Shown: positions 1 through 9,689 of the stretch, one piece after another
Layout of the letters: every line of letters starts with the position of its first letter
Position numbering within the stretch: the first letter of the stretch is position 1
NCBI GenBank assembly: GCA_947627425.1
Contig: CANQVZ010000008.1
Coordinates: 1 to 64,000 of the forward strand
Reading direction: 5' to 3'
Length of the DNA: 64,000 bases
Source: an uncultured Clostridia bacterium
GTDB lineage: Bacteria > Bacillota > Clostridia > Lachnospirales > CAG-274
Made by a program: the position numbers and the translations under genes
The notes under the pieces: model-generated
The model's database searches: none
Told to the model about the DNA's origin: nothing
What the model saw: only the letters and a program-made list of their open reading frames with translations

Positions 1-447
1 CTTGCGGATGCCATAGCCACCACCTGCGGCGCGGTCTGCGGCACATCCACGGTAAGCTCTTATGTGGAAGCCTCCACGGGTATTGCGGAAGGCGGCAAAA
101 CAGGCATGGCAGCCATGGTGACGGGAGCGCTGTTTTTTATAAGTATGTTTTTAAGCCCGATTGCGATGCTTGTGCCGGGCTGCGCGACAGCGGCAGCTCT
201 CATATATGTTGGTATCATGATGATGAACTGCGCCAGAAGTATAGACTGGCTGAAAACAGAGGATGCGGTCCCTGCATTTCTGACCTTGGCAATGATGCCT
301 ATGACCTACAATATTTCCTACGGCATTGCCTTTGGCGTGATTTCTTATGTGCTCATCAGCGTATTTACCGGAAAGGCAAAAAACATAAAAGCAGGAACAT
401 GGGTAATTGCAGCGCTCTTTGCCGTTATGTTCTTTGTGACGCATTAA
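1..447 (+). CDS. NCS2 family (AzgA/PbuG-like) purine permease, C-terminal part
   Basis: The reading frame is open from base 1, so the N-terminal part lies outside the window. The visible 148 residues begin LADAIATTCGAVCGTSTVSS and continue with a YVEAS-GIAEGGKTG motif, which matches the conserved G-T-S/T-x-x-x-Y-x-E-x-x-x-G-x-x-x-GG-x-TG core of adenine/guanine/hypoxanthine permeases of the NCS2 family. At least three hydrophobic membrane segments follow (around ALFFISMFL, LIYVGIMMM and VIAALFAVMFF). The predicted role is proton-coupled nucleobase uptake across the cytoplasmic membrane. The family call rests on motif recognition only; the exact substrate cannot be read from this fragment. It is followed by the terminator at 551-584. 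Confidence 0.85.
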   Translation, partial: LADAIATTCGAVCGTSTVSSYVEASTGIAEGGKTGMAAMVTGALFFISMFLSPIAMLVPGCATAAALIYVGIMMMNCARSIDWLKTEDAVPAFLTLAMMPMTYNISYGIAFGVISYVLISVFTGKAKNIKAGTWVIAALFAVMFFVTH

Positions 448-550
448 GAACCGTCGCGGGAATAGTTATTATAGCTTATTAGCATAAAAATCGAGAAATA
501 ACTGGAATATAATGGCAATCAGATTGAATTTGTAATACGAAAAAATAAAA

Positions 551-584
551 AAGTCCTGTAATCGGCTTGATTACAGGGCTTTTT
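551..584 (+). terminator. bidirectional intrinsic terminator
   Basis: A 13-bp stem (551-563 with 569-581, one G-T wobble) closes the 5-base loop GGCTT and is followed by TTT on the plus strand. An A-rich run lies before it (541-552), which becomes the U-run when read on the minus strand. It can therefore end transcripts of the permease (+) and anything reading through the tRNA remnant on the minus strand. Confidence 0.85.
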
Positions 585-588
585 GAGT

Positions 589-630
589 TGCGGAGAGCGG
601 ATTTGAACCACCGACCTTCGGGGTATGAGG
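589..630 (-). pseudogene. 3' half of an initiator-type tRNA-Met (CAT); probable old attachment-site scar
   Basis: Read on the minus strand, the segment gives an anticodon loop CTCATAC, the 3' stem strand CCCGA, a variable loop, a T-arm GGTTCAAATCC and an acceptor end CTCTCCGCA. This is the 3' half of a tRNA with anticodon CAT, most like initiator tRNA-fMet of Clostridia. The bases before it (631 upward) do not pair to make an anticodon stem, D-arm or acceptor stem, so no complete tRNA can form. Elements that integrate into tRNA genes commonly duplicate exactly such a 3' end, so I infer a relic attachment site. The genetically intact tRNA copy is not in this window. Confidence 0.75.
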
Positions 631-889
631 CTGACTCTGCCATATTCTGCTGAAGTTGATTTATCTCAGACAGCAGTATTTAAACCGGTTTGACAGGTCA
701 GCCTTTATAAATAATTTCTTTAATTACAACCAAATTTCAGTTGATTGTGGGTAAAATTGTGGTACAAACCTTCAAAAAATTCCGTTGAATTTTATTCAGA
801 CAAAACATATCCGGCAGTATTAGTTACCCCCCCCTATCAATATATCAGCATTTTACCATTATATTAAATATATCCTTATTATTGATCTA
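631..889. other. gene-poor relic region with an 8-C tract
   Basis: No convincing gene is present. On the minus strand, 780 to 725 could encode a short tail reading FVPQFYPQSTEIWL before a stop, which may be the remains of an integrase-type reading frame next to the tRNA scar, but this is too short to name. A run of eight C residues lies at 827-834 (G8 on the minus strand). I see no strong terminator directly after the LRR gene that ends at 890. Confidence 0.4.
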
Positions 890-3800
890 TTAATCCAGTC
901 CTGAAATTCTATGCGCAAAAGCAGCAAACTCTGCACGGGTCAATGTGGACTTGGGGTCAACAATGTTATTTCCTTTGCCCGCAAGTACTCCTATCTTATA
1001 GAGTATCTGCACAGCTTCTTTTGCTTCATCCGAAATGAGACTGCTGTCCGAGAATTCAACATCTCTGTCATCAGCAGTATATTTCTTTCCTGTCATATCA
1101 AGGAATTTCTTAAGTATATTGCACATATCTTCTCTTGAAATTGATGCGTCGGGGTCAAATGCAGAAGCATTTACAAGACCGGAGCTTACTGCCCATTTTG
1201 CATAAGATGTATACCACATACCGTCTCTTATCCCTGAAACGGAGGATTCAAACACAGATACATCTGCACCCGACATCTTGGCAAGAACAGTTGCTATGTT
1301 GCTCATTGTCATTGGATTCATCGGTGCAAATACCGCATTGTTATATCCTACCATATACTTATTTGCATAAGCCCACTGTACATCATCGTAATACCATGCA
1401 TTTTCATCTACATCTATAAAGTCCTTGGCTTCATCGGGAGCCTTATCGGGTACAACAAGTGTCCACCTTGCATGAAGTGTTGTATTGCTATATATCTTAT
1501 CACCCGAATTGAACTGTTTTCCATCATCTGTAAACCATCCCTCAAGCTTATAACCTTCCCTTGTGCTTGTTGGAAGCTCAAGTGCCGTATCGCCAAGTAT
1601 ATTAACAGAACCTACTTCGCTGCCTCCGTCTGTATCAAACCATACAGTGCACTGTACCTGCTCCCACTTTGCATAGAGCGTAAATGAAGTTGTTACCTTG
1701 CTGTTCTTGTCATATTCCTTTGTAAGCTCCTTATCCGTATACCAACCCACAAACTTATAACCCGGTTTTTCGGGAGTCGCAAAGAAGGTTATCTTTGAGC
1801 CTCTCTTCACAGACTGTGCCTTAACTGCAGAGCCGCCGTTGCTGTTGTATGAAACAGTGTAGGAAGGCGTTGCACCGCCACCCGAACCGCCGCTGCTCGT
1901 TCCCGTTGGTTTGCTTGGGTTCGTAGGCGTGGTTGGATTTGAAGGGGTACTCGGATTTGACGGAGTACTGGGATTTGATGGCGTATTTGGCTTGCTGCCT
2001 TTTGAATAATTGAAGTTCTGAGCAGCCTTCTTTACCTGATTGTTTGAAGTACGGTATTCTGCAGCTATTGTATGATTTCCCGTTCCTCTGTCGCTTATAG
2101 TCTGGGATTTTACGGTTATCTTAGTACTGCCTGCTTCCACATCATAGTCTACACCCGGTGTAAGCTTTTCACCATCAAACCAGAAACCTTGGAATTCATC
2201 GGCATGTTCTGCATAGTCATAAGTGAACTCAAATACCTGGTCTGTAAGAGGTGAATCTTCATTTTCCTCAATTGCAGGTATTTTCTTTATTATCTCAAAG
2301 CCTTCATCTGTCTGAGAGTCAACATAGGTATCCGTGTTGTCAAGCACATGAAGCGTAAGCTCTATCTGCTTGCTCTCAAAATAGTCCGCGCCGAAATTGG
2401 CTTGTACGGTAAATGTGAAATCACCCGTTTCAAGCGGAGTACCATAAATCTCACCCGTATTGTCATTGAATGTAACTCCATCGGGTAGTTTTCCGTCAAT
2501 CATACTGTATGTAACATCATTCCAATAATGCATATTGTTGGTAGCAACTATACTCTGATATGGTACATACTTAACAGCAGGAGCAAGCTGCTGCGTTACT
2601 ATGTCGGGATTGCCCGCCGTACCCACAAGCTTTATTTCGTACAACTCATAGTTGTTGTTCTTATCAAGTGTACCATCGGCATTGAGTCCGCCGCTTGCCT
2701 CTATGTATAATGTACCGCTTATGGAGTTCTTGCCTGTAGCTGTTACTTTGCCTCCTAAATCTACTATTTCATACTTGAAACCATTTTTTATTGCGTAGCT
2801 TAGAGCATATGAATCTGCTTCTACTTTAATTACGATTTTATCTCTATCGATATAATCAAAAGCATACTCTCCTATATATGTAACACTGCTTGGCAATGTT
2901 ATACTTGTAAGATTATCGCAGTGTTCAAAGGCAAAATCTTCAATAGATGTAACACTATTAGGAATCGTTATACTTGTTAAACTTATACAATTTTCAAATA
3001 TTCCTTCTCCAATAGATGTGACACTATCTGGAAGGGTTATACTTACCAAACTTTCGCAATCATAGAATGCGTGATTCCCAATTAATATAACATTGTTGGG
3101 AATCGTTATACTTGTTAAATTGCCACAAAATTCAAAGGCATATTCACCAATAGATGTAACATTATTAGAAAGTGTTATACTGGTTAAATTGGTACAAAAC
3201 GCAAATACCCCCTTATCGATAAATGTAAGACTTTCGGGTATAGTTATACTTGTTAAACCGCTACAATCACTAAATGCCCAACTCCCAATAGATATAACAC
3301 TGTCTGGTATTGTTATACTCTTTAAACTGCTACATATATTAAATGCGCTTTCTCCAATGGATGTAACACCATTGGGTATCTTTATGTTTGTTAAACTGCT
3401 ACAATCACTAAATGCATCATTGCCAATAGAAGTAACACCATCAGGTATTATTATACTTGTTAAACTGTCACAACCATAAAATGCAGAATCACCAATAGAT
3501 GTAATACCACTTAAAATTTCAACATTTGTAGTTGCTCCAGGAACACACAATAACTCGGTTTTATCTTTATTATATAAAACCCCATTTTGAGATGAAAAAT
3601 TTACATTATTAACACCTACATTTATACTTCTAAGTTTATGACAAGATGCAAATACGCCAATACCGATAAAACTAACATTATCAGGTATAGTTATGCTTGT
3701 TAAACTATCACACCCATAAAATGCGTTGTCTCCAATAGAAGTAACATTGTCAGGTATAGTTATATTCGTTAAACTATCACAGTTAGTAAATGCTCCATTT

Positions 3801-6454
3801 CCAATAGATATAACACTGTTAGGCATCGTTACACTTGATAAATTGATACAACCATTAAATGCAGTATCACCAATAGATGTAACTCCCTCGGGTATAGTTA
3901 TGCTTGATAAGCTATCACAACCCCAAAAAGCAGAATCACCAATAGATGTAACATTAACTCCATTAATTTTGCTCGGTATATCAACCTTTGTTATTTTTGT
4001 TATCCATTTATCTGCGTTGGTTATAGTTCCCGTTGACAAGTCAAAATAAATATTACCACCTTCTACGGGGTACGCCACTTCGTTTACATCAAGAGGCATG
4101 ATCTCGGCATCATTATTTGTCGAAACAGCTGTAAGCAGCACATCTTTCTTGGCAGAGTTGACTATATTGCTGAAAACAACATAATTATCATCCGGATCAT
4201 CATCCCCTGAGTTATCATCACCCTTGTTGTCATCAGGCGGAGTAACAGCGCTGCCGCTTTCAACATCATCACCCTTAATAAGTCTTATCTTTGCCACATT
4301 GGGCAGTTCGCTGTAATCAGAATCCGTTGATGTTGTTGTGAAGGGAGCAAGATATTGATTGTTTTCTCCGCCCACCTTCCAATAATCATCTATTTTTACA
4401 TTTTTAGCGTCATCGCTTAAATAAGCGTTGATATACATAGGCTCATCGCCTGTGTTGGCAACAAATATATCGTGCTTATCCTCAAAATATTCGTCGATAC
4501 ACACTTCTCTTGTTTTACCGTTTCCGGGACCATCAACAAAGAGCTTAGGACCGCCCGTGGTCTTTTTAACTATCGAAAGCCAATAGTTCTTAACCTTCAT
4601 ACCCGTATCGTCATCCTTCCATGCAAGGGCATACTGCTGATTTTCACGGTCAATACTTTCAGGCGCATCGGGATCCTGCAATGTGCTGCCGTTATCATTG
4701 ACCTTGTAAAGATTGAAGTAATCATTGGCAGCAAACCAAAACAGCGGTTTAAGCTTGCTTAAATCGGCATTTTCATCATTTACAAGTATAGACTGATAAC
4801 CATAACCATAGTAGGTGTCAAGGTTGTGAGAGCCGCCGTTTTCGATAACATAGCTGTCGGCACCATCAACGCCCGTGAGCCTGAAATAGGGGTCTGCTGC
4901 ACCTACAACGGGGGCTTTGCTAAAATCGGGAACTTCATACTCATTTTGAACAGTCTTAAAAATAAATTTCTGAGAACTGCCCGATTTATAAAAGAATGTC
5001 ATTCTTACACCTTTACTATAATTTGCCTTAAAACCTATATCATTGAACTGTGCCTTAATATCCTCAACAGATGCCGCTGCATCCAAAGAATCATAATATC
5101 CCAAAACTATTTTTTCTATTTCATCTGTATTAAGGCGAAGATAATATTCATCATCCGCTTTATTACCTTCTGTAAGTTCATAATTAATGGTTATAACGAT
5201 TTTTCCATCAATAGCAGAATGATTGCCACCTAAAGCCTCACCTATATCAATATTGTTCCAGTCAAAATCAACACTGAGATTATGTGTTTTCTCTACACTT
5301 ATAGGATTATTGCCTTCATATTTATTTATAGAGGCTACTTCAGGAGTTTTTTCTTTATCAATTAGGGCGACATTGAAAGCGATAAATTTTTCTTTTGAGT
5401 TCAATTTCCCCGAATTCAGCATATCAACTAAATTATAAAATTTAAAATTGTCCCAATCAATATTGTTTTCCTTATTGTTATTGTAATAGAAATAAAGGGG
5501 ATGTGTTAAGCCCTCTGTTGATATGCCGCTTAATAATTCCATTCCTGCATCAGTTTGAAGCATATCCTGATTTAACACAGATGATGTGCAACTTGGATAA
5601 TCTCCTGCAAGATTTACATCACCTGTAAGCATGTAAATCACATTATATACCATGGGATCAAATGCACTCATTGTTATATATGGATGTCTGTCTCTCAGTG
5701 ACTTTACTCCGAAAAATGTAGATTTACTCGAATCATATCCTGATTTGGGATATATTGTATATTGAAGCACATTTATTTCAGCTTTTGAAGATGTTCCCAA
5801 AAACAAGTCGCTTGCTTTAACTTTGGATTCAATAGGAACTATATCATACTCAAATGTAGTTCTGTTGCCGTTTTCATCCTGCTGATAAAGCTCCATGTCT
5901 AAAAACTCTGAAATACTGTCTGAAACATATACTCTTACAAGATAACGCACATTGTCAGGATCAAGTTGCTGCCCACTGCCAACAATCAATTCCATCGTAT
6001 AACCTGTAGTATATCCAAATTCAGACATATCGACAGTTTCATTTCTTTCAATTTCATGGTATTCATCGCGAATAACATTTCCATTTTCATCCTTAAAATG
6101 CGCCCAAACAACATTTGCATTCTTAGGAATTTCTATTTTATTCCCATCATTATCAACAAGCATATCCAACACTGTCTGTAAGGGAACAGCTTTAAGCTGT
6201 TCTTCCGTATAACCATTCAGTACGATAGCCGCCTCTTTTTCTTCCAAAGGAAGCAAAGATGTCAATGACGGAACATCTTCGTCTGCGATTTCTCCACTGC
6301 CCCAAATAATTGAACCGGGAGATTCTACACTATCCTCTGTTGCGGGCGCAGCGCTTTGTAATGCCTTATTTGCTGCCGGTGAAGCTACCGGCACGGACAT
6401 TGCCATGGCTGTTGCTAAGGCAAGAGATACTGCCCTTTTCAGTTTGTTTTTCAT
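890..6454 (-). CDS. large secreted surface protein: BspA-type LRRs, Ig-like, InlB repeats and C-terminal SLH domains
   Basis: This 1854-aa protein starts with a clear signal peptide (MKNKLKRAVSLALATAMAMS, then VPVASPAA). Residues about 200-720 hold no motif I recognise. Residues about 820-1205 carry 15 leucine-rich repeats of the BspA/LRR_5 type (consensus SITIP-x2-VTSIG-x2-AF-x2-C-x-SL), with a break after the fifth. A putative-Ig (He_PIG-like, LPDGVTFNDNTGEIYGTP) region lies near 1295-1360. A Pro/Ser/Thr linker of TPSNPS units covers about 1486-1529. Two InlB/Listeria-Bacteroides repeats (GYKFVGWYTD, GYKLEGWFTD) lie near 1532-1668, and SLH-type repeats from about 1680 to the end. The LRR and InlB parts suggest adhesion or ligand binding; the SLH part suggests anchoring to pyruvylated wall polymer. 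It is last in the minus-strand operon, 64 bp after the kinase gene. RBS: AGAGG before ATG. Confidence 0.88.
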   Translation of the reverse strand: MKNKLKRAVSLALATAMAMSVPVASPAANKALQSAAPATEDSVESPGSIIWGSGEIADEDVPSLTSLLPLEEKEAAIVLNGYTEEQLKAVPLQTVLDMLVDNDGNKIEIPKNANVVWAHFKDENGNVIRDEYHEIERNETVDMSEFGYTTGYTMELIVGSGQQLDPDNVRYLVRVYVSDSISEFLDMELYQQDENGNRTTFEYDIVPIESKVKASDLFLGTSSKAEINVLQYTIYPKSGYDSSKSTFFGVKSLRDRHPYITMSAFDPMVYNVIYMLTGDVNLAGDYPSCTSSVLNQDMLQTDAGMELLSGISTEGLTHPLYFYYNNNKENNIDWDNFKFYNLVDMLNSGKLNSKEKFIAFNVALIDKEKTPEVASINKYEGNNPISVEKTHNLSVDFDWNNIDIGEALGGNHSAIDGKIVITINYELTEGNKADDEYYLRLNTDEIEKIVLGYYDSLDAAASVEDIKAQFNDIGFKANYSKGVRMTFFYKSGSSQKFIFKTVQNEYEVPDFSKAPVVGAADPYFRLTGVDGADSYVIENGGSHNLDTYYGYGYQSILVNDENADLSKLKPLFWFAANDYFNLYKVNDNGSTLQDPDAPESIDRENQQYALAWKDDDTGMKVKNYWLSIVKKTTGGPKLFVDGPGNGKTREVCIDEYFEDKHDIFVANTGDEPMYINAYLSDDAKNVKIDDYWKVGGENNQYLAPFTTTSTDSDYSELPNVAKIRLIKGDDVESGSAVTPPDDNKGDDNSGDDDPDDNYVVFSNIVNSAKKDVLLTAVSTNNDAEIMPLDVNEVAYPVEGGNIYFDLSTGTITNADKWITKITKVDIPSKINGVNVTSIGDSAFWGCDSLSSITIPEGVTSIGDTAFNGCINLSSVTMPNSVISIGNGAFTNCDSLTNITIPDNVTSIGDNAFYGCDSLTSITIPDNVSFIGIGVFASCHKLRSINVGVNNVNFSSQNGVLYNKDKTELLCVPGATTNVEILSGITSIGDSAFYGCDSLTSIIIPDGVTSIGNDAFSDCSSLTNIKIPNGVTSIGESAFNICSSLKSITIPDSVISIGSWAFSDCSGLTSITIPESLTFIDKGVFAFCTNLTSITLSNNVTSIGEYAFEFCGNLTSITIPNNVILIGNHAFYDCESLVSITLPDSVTSIGEGIFENCISLTSITIPNSVTSIEDFAFEHCDNLTSITLPSSVTYIGEYAFDYIDRDKIVIKVEADSYALSYAIKNGFKYEIVDLGGKVTATGKNSISGTLYIEASGGLNADGTLDKNNNYELYEIKLVGTAGNPDIVTQQLAPAVKYVPYQSIVATNNMHYWNDVTYSMIDGKLPDGVTFNDNTGEIYGTPLETGDFTFTVQANFGADYFESKQIELTLHVLDNTDTYVDSQTDEGFEIIKKIPAIEENEDSPLTDQVFEFTYDYAEHADEFQGFWFDGEKLTPGVDYDVEAGSTKITVKSQTISDRGTGNHTIAAEYRTSNNQVKKAAQNFNYSKGSKPNTPSNPSTPSNPSTPSNPTTPTNPSKPTGTSSGGSGGGATPSYTVSYNSNGGSAVKAQSVKRGSKITFFATPEKPGYKFVGWYTDKELTKEYDKNSKVTTSFTLYAKWEQVQCTVWFDTDGGSEVGSVNILGDTALELPTSTREGYKLEGWFTDDGKQFNSGDKIYSNTTLHARWTLVVPDKAPDEAKDFIDVDENAWYYDDVQWAYANKYMVGYNNAVFAPMNPMTMSNIATVLAKMSGADVSVFESSVSGIRDGMWYTSYAKWAVSSGLVNASAFDPDASISREDMCNILKKFLDMTGKKYTADDRDVEFSDSSLISDEAKEAVQILYKIGVLAGKGNNIVDPKSTLTRAEFAAFAHRISGLD
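2845..3990 (-). repeat. LRR-coding tandem repeat array (about 69-bp units)
   Basis: Fifteen imperfect 69-bp units each encode a 23-residue LRR_5 repeat. The array is interrupted once, near 3500-3640, by a non-repeat stretch ending in SSQNGVLYNKDKTELLCVP, itself typical of BspA proteins. Neighbouring units share blocks such as CCAATAGATGTAACA, so slippage or recombination could change the copy number. Confidence 0.8.
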
Positions 6455-6518
6455 TTGATCAACCTCTTTCTTTATATATTTTATTTAAAAGGCTATGCCT
6501 TAAGATTTATATAATTAT

Positions 6519-9500
6519 TTATTTCATTGCCATAAGTTCATCTATTGAGTAAATCGGTGCCTGCCTTAGCATACCTTTATCAAAATCAAAAATGAACCTA
6601 TTGTCCGATATATCCGTAAGTTCGGGAAGATATGCCAATGCTTCATATTTTTTGTTCAAAAGTATACCATATCTTTCACCCGAAGCGGCTATATACTCAC
6701 TTACGATATTATCGCCCAAAGGCGTGATATATGTAAGATAGGAATCCTTTTCAAGGTCTGCGATCTTTTTGCCGTTTTTAAGACAGTATACAGCAGGTGT
6801 GCCATGAAGGGGCGAAATTATTACTTCCTTATCGGTAAAAAACGCCTCCGACTGATCTTCAACAGGTACCTCAAATTTTTTATTTTTCTTATCATCATAT
6901 ACGCTGCATATTCCTTCATTTTCGACAGCAAACACATAACCATTGTCTATATGCGCTGCCCCTACAATCCTTCCACCGTTTATAATATCATCACCAATGA
7001 CAGTACCGCAGTATGCGCCTGCACTGCCGTTAAAGCTCTCCGTTACAACGGCTTCGCCCGTATCAATATCTATAAGCCTCAGAGTGCCATTGCCATCAAC
7101 TATGCTCACACCATAGGGCGCATAAAATACTGATCTCAAACCTGTTTCTTCAAATATTGGTTCGCCTGTAGTTCCCGAATAAATACGGAGCGCATCTTTG
7201 TACATGACTGCCAAATTCCCGCTTTTTCTGCTGTATTGCTGATCATATACCTTTTCCGCATCGGGTATAGGTAATTCTTTTATGATATTGCCTTGTTTAT
7301 CACACAATCTAAAGCTATTGTAGCTGAAAAGCAAAAGTCTGTTGCCATCATCACTCATCCTTGCTTCGTCATGTGTGTAAGAAGGATCATAAGTAAATAC
7401 ATCTGCTTGCGAAAGTTCCTTGATTTTGAGTATCCTTATGATAGGCGAATCTCTTCCTGCAATAAGAGCATAACAGCCCGAAATATCCGTAAAGACACAT
7501 TCTCTCTGACCGCCGCTATATCTTGAAATAAGGTCTGCATCTTTATCATAAAACAGATATTCATTCTTATCCGTTATGACAACAGTTTTTTCGCCATCTG
7601 TCGACAATGCTCTTATATCTGCATCGGCATAGGCAAGCTCAGTCTGCTCTCCGGTCTCCGGATCTATGGTCACAGCAGTACTCTTGTTATATATGCAAAT
7701 ATTTTTTTCATCTGTCTTTACTCCTATAAGGATATCAAGCTGTAGTCCTATTGTCTGAGTAAGCTCTGCGGTATCTATGACCGCAAATTCGGAAAGACCG
7801 TTTTTTGTACCCGAAAACGCAAAATATTTTCCGCTGAAACCACCCTCAAAATGAGTAAAATCAGACTTGTCATATATTTCAATATTGTTTTCACTGTTTG
7901 ATATATCATATACTGTCAAGCCGCCATTTGCAAAGCTGACTGCCATATATTTACCATCGGCACTGAGAGCCAATAAATTGTCCATAGGATCTGCAAAGGT
8001 ATCATTTTCGACTACCTTCTGTTTGTTTCCGCTAAAACTTACAGTTGTTTTTTCATTGCCGTTTATATCATATACTGTGGCAAAGCCTTCGTCTCTGTAT
8101 ATGCCTGCAACTGTTTGTCCATCTGACGACACCGCAATGTGAGTCGCAGGTTTTCCTGTCCACAGTTCTTTATTTTCCTTTACATTATAGGCGGTAATGC
8201 CATTTTCACCTGCATAGACAATAATTTCATTATCGACAAATACGGCATCGGAAAGAGCAGAGCTTATAATTGGAAGCAAAGCTATACTTTCTCCGCTTTC
8301 AACATCAAATACAGCAGCTTCAAATGAATATATGCCTATTCCCGTTTTTCCGTCGGGCGAAAGAGCAATTTTGAAGATTTCCGACGGCATTTCCTTTGTG
8401 CCGTAGCTTTTAAAACCATCGGAAAGATCATATACTCCAAGTGCATCTGTAAGTGCTTTCTGTGCCTGAGGTGTATACGAGGGTATAAGTATATTCCCCT
8501 TATCAATCGCTTCGGAAGCATATTCCAAAGCTCCTTGTATGTTTCCCTCAGCAAACGCATTCTGTGAAAGTTCAGCAAGATTAAGTGAGTTTTGAAATTG
8601 TTCCATGCGTTTCAGACCCAAAAATGATGTTGCAATACTTCCTGCAACAAGTACTGAAAATATGATACAACCAATCTTAAAAGCCCTTTTTCTTGTCTTT
8701 GTTCTTGGATCGTTCTCCCGAAGATGCGTGAAATCATAGAGCATGTCCTCCGCACTTTGATAACGCATATCGGGATTGGGATCCATTGCCTTTGTTATTA
8801 TCTTTACTATAAGAGGGCTTATATTTTCTGTCGAAAGATGTACGACCTCCTTTGCATTCCTTGCCGGTCTTACACCCGACAAAAGATGATACAGCGTTGC
8901 GCCCAGACTATATATATCAGAACGAGCATCGGGTATAACTATTTTTTTGCTTGAAGAACTGTATTCCGATTTCTTTTGCGCCGAAATATCTGCCATTGTC
9001 TGTGTAGCAGCAGCATTGCCCATTGTTACTGTTTCGGCTTCATAGACATTTTGCGGCATAGCCTCTGTTGCCTTGACTGCCGGATCTTGAGAAACAGATC
9101 TGTCATCATTATCCATGTATGAACTGTCTGTTGAAAAATCCAGACCATAGTGTTCGGGAGATGCATAGCCTGCACTTCGACCAACAATATTTTCCTCACC
9201 TAATGCAAGAGCAATGTTAAAATCTATAAGACATATATTGCCCTGTGGTGTTAGCATTATATTTGCCGGCTTAATATCGCTGTGTACGATACCCTTTGGC
9301 GGTGTGCCATGTATAGGACTATGAAGATAACAAAGTGCTTCCAAGATCTGACATGCCCACTTTATGACCTGAGGCTGTGAAAATCTTTCGCCTCTCTTAA
9401 GAGGCTTATCAAGACTTTCGCCCTCTACATAGTCAATTACGGTATATACCGTTTCGCCTTCGGCAAAAAAGTCATATACCTGAGGTATATATGTATGGCT

Positions 9501-9689
9501 CAGATCCTTCAAAGCGTCTACTTCACGGCGCAAAATTTCAGGTCGTGTCGTTAATTTACGCTTATCTGCTTTCAGCACCACTTTCTTGCCTAAACGCATA
9601 TGGTTGGCTAAATATACAACACCGCCACCACCCGAGCCTATTTTTTCGATTATTTCATAGGTTGATGCAATTATTTCTGCCATAATCAT
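6519..9689 (-). CDS. transmembrane Ser/Thr protein kinase with C-terminal beta-propeller-like domain
   Basis: The 1056-aa protein has a Hanks-type kinase domain at residues about 8-325: glycine loop GSGGGGVVY (18-26), the ATP lysine in VVLK (K40), catalytic loop HSDIKPANIML and metal loop LIDFN, with DFN in place of the usual DFG and HSD in place of HRD. A single membrane helix (GCIIFSVLVAGSIATSFLGL) follows near 345-365, then about 680 residues of WD40/PQQ-like repeats (SPDGKTGIGIYS, SADGKYMAVSFAN, SSDGQTVAGIY) that are predicted to lie outside the cell and act as a sensor. The start ATG overlaps the stop of the 56-aa gene (ATGA), with AGAGG as RBS; a second ATG lies two codons in. The operon context with surface proteins suggests control of cell-surface functions. 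The substrates are unknown. Confidence 0.88.
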   Translation of the reverse strand: MIMAEIIASTYEIIEKIGSGGGGVVYLANHMRLGKKVVLKADKRKLTTRPEILRREVDALKDLSHTYIPQVYDFFAEGETVYTVIDYVEGESLDKPLKRGERFSQPQVIKWACQILEALCYLHSPIHGTPPKGIVHSDIKPANIMLTPQGNICLIDFNIALALGEENIVGRSAGYASPEHYGLDFSTDSSYMDNDDRSVSQDPAVKATEAMPQNVYEAETVTMGNAAATQTMADISAQKKSEYSSSSKKIVIPDARSDIYSLGATLYHLLSGVRPARNAKEVVHLSTENISPLIVKIITKAMDPNPDMRYQSAEDMLYDFTHLRENDPRTKTRKRAFKIGCIIFSVLVAGSIATSFLGLKRMEQFQNSLNLAELSQNAFAEGNIQGALEYASEAIDKGNILIPSYTPQAQKALTDALGVYDLSDGFKSYGTKEMPSEIFKIALSPDGKTGIGIYSFEAAVFDVESGESIALLPIISSALSDAVFVDNEIIVYAGENGITAYNVKENKELWTGKPATHIAVSSDGQTVAGIYRDEGFATVYDINGNEKTTVSFSGNKQKVVENDTFADPMDNLLALSADGKYMAVSFANGGLTVYDISNSENNIEIYDKSDFTHFEGGFSGKYFAFSGTKNGLSEFAVIDTAELTQTIGLQLDILIGVKTDEKNICIYNKSTAVTIDPETGEQTELAYADADIRALSTDGEKTVVITDKNEYLFYDKDADLISRYSGGQRECVFTDISGCYALIAGRDSPIIRILKIKELSQADVFTYDPSYTHDEARMSDDGNRLLLFSYNSFRLCDKQGNIIKELPIPDAEKVYDQQYSRKSGNLAVMYKDALRIYSGTTGEPIFEETGLRSVFYAPYGVSIVDGNGTLRLIDIDTGEAVVTESFNGSAGAYCGTVIGDDIINGGRIVGAAHIDNGYVFAVENEGICSVYDDKKNKKFEVPVEDQSEAFFTDKEVIISPLHGTPAVYCLKNGKKIADLEKDSYLTYITPLGDNIVSEYIAASGERYGILLNKKYEALAYLPELTDISDNRFIFDFDKGMLRQAPIYSIDELMAMK

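Noticed and set aside
589-640. Complete tRNA-Met gene
   Set aside because: Only the 3' half matches. The bases that should form the 5' acceptor strand, D-arm and anticodon 5' strand do not pair, so it is a remnant.
2845-3990. CRISPR-like repeat array
   Set aside because: The spacing is constant but there are no unique spacers and the array encodes a protein; no cas genes are in the window.
3093-4049. Plus-strand proteins with repeated IVILVKL units opposite the LRR gene
   Set aside because: The repeats are the antisense image of the 69-bp LRR units and have no start signals.
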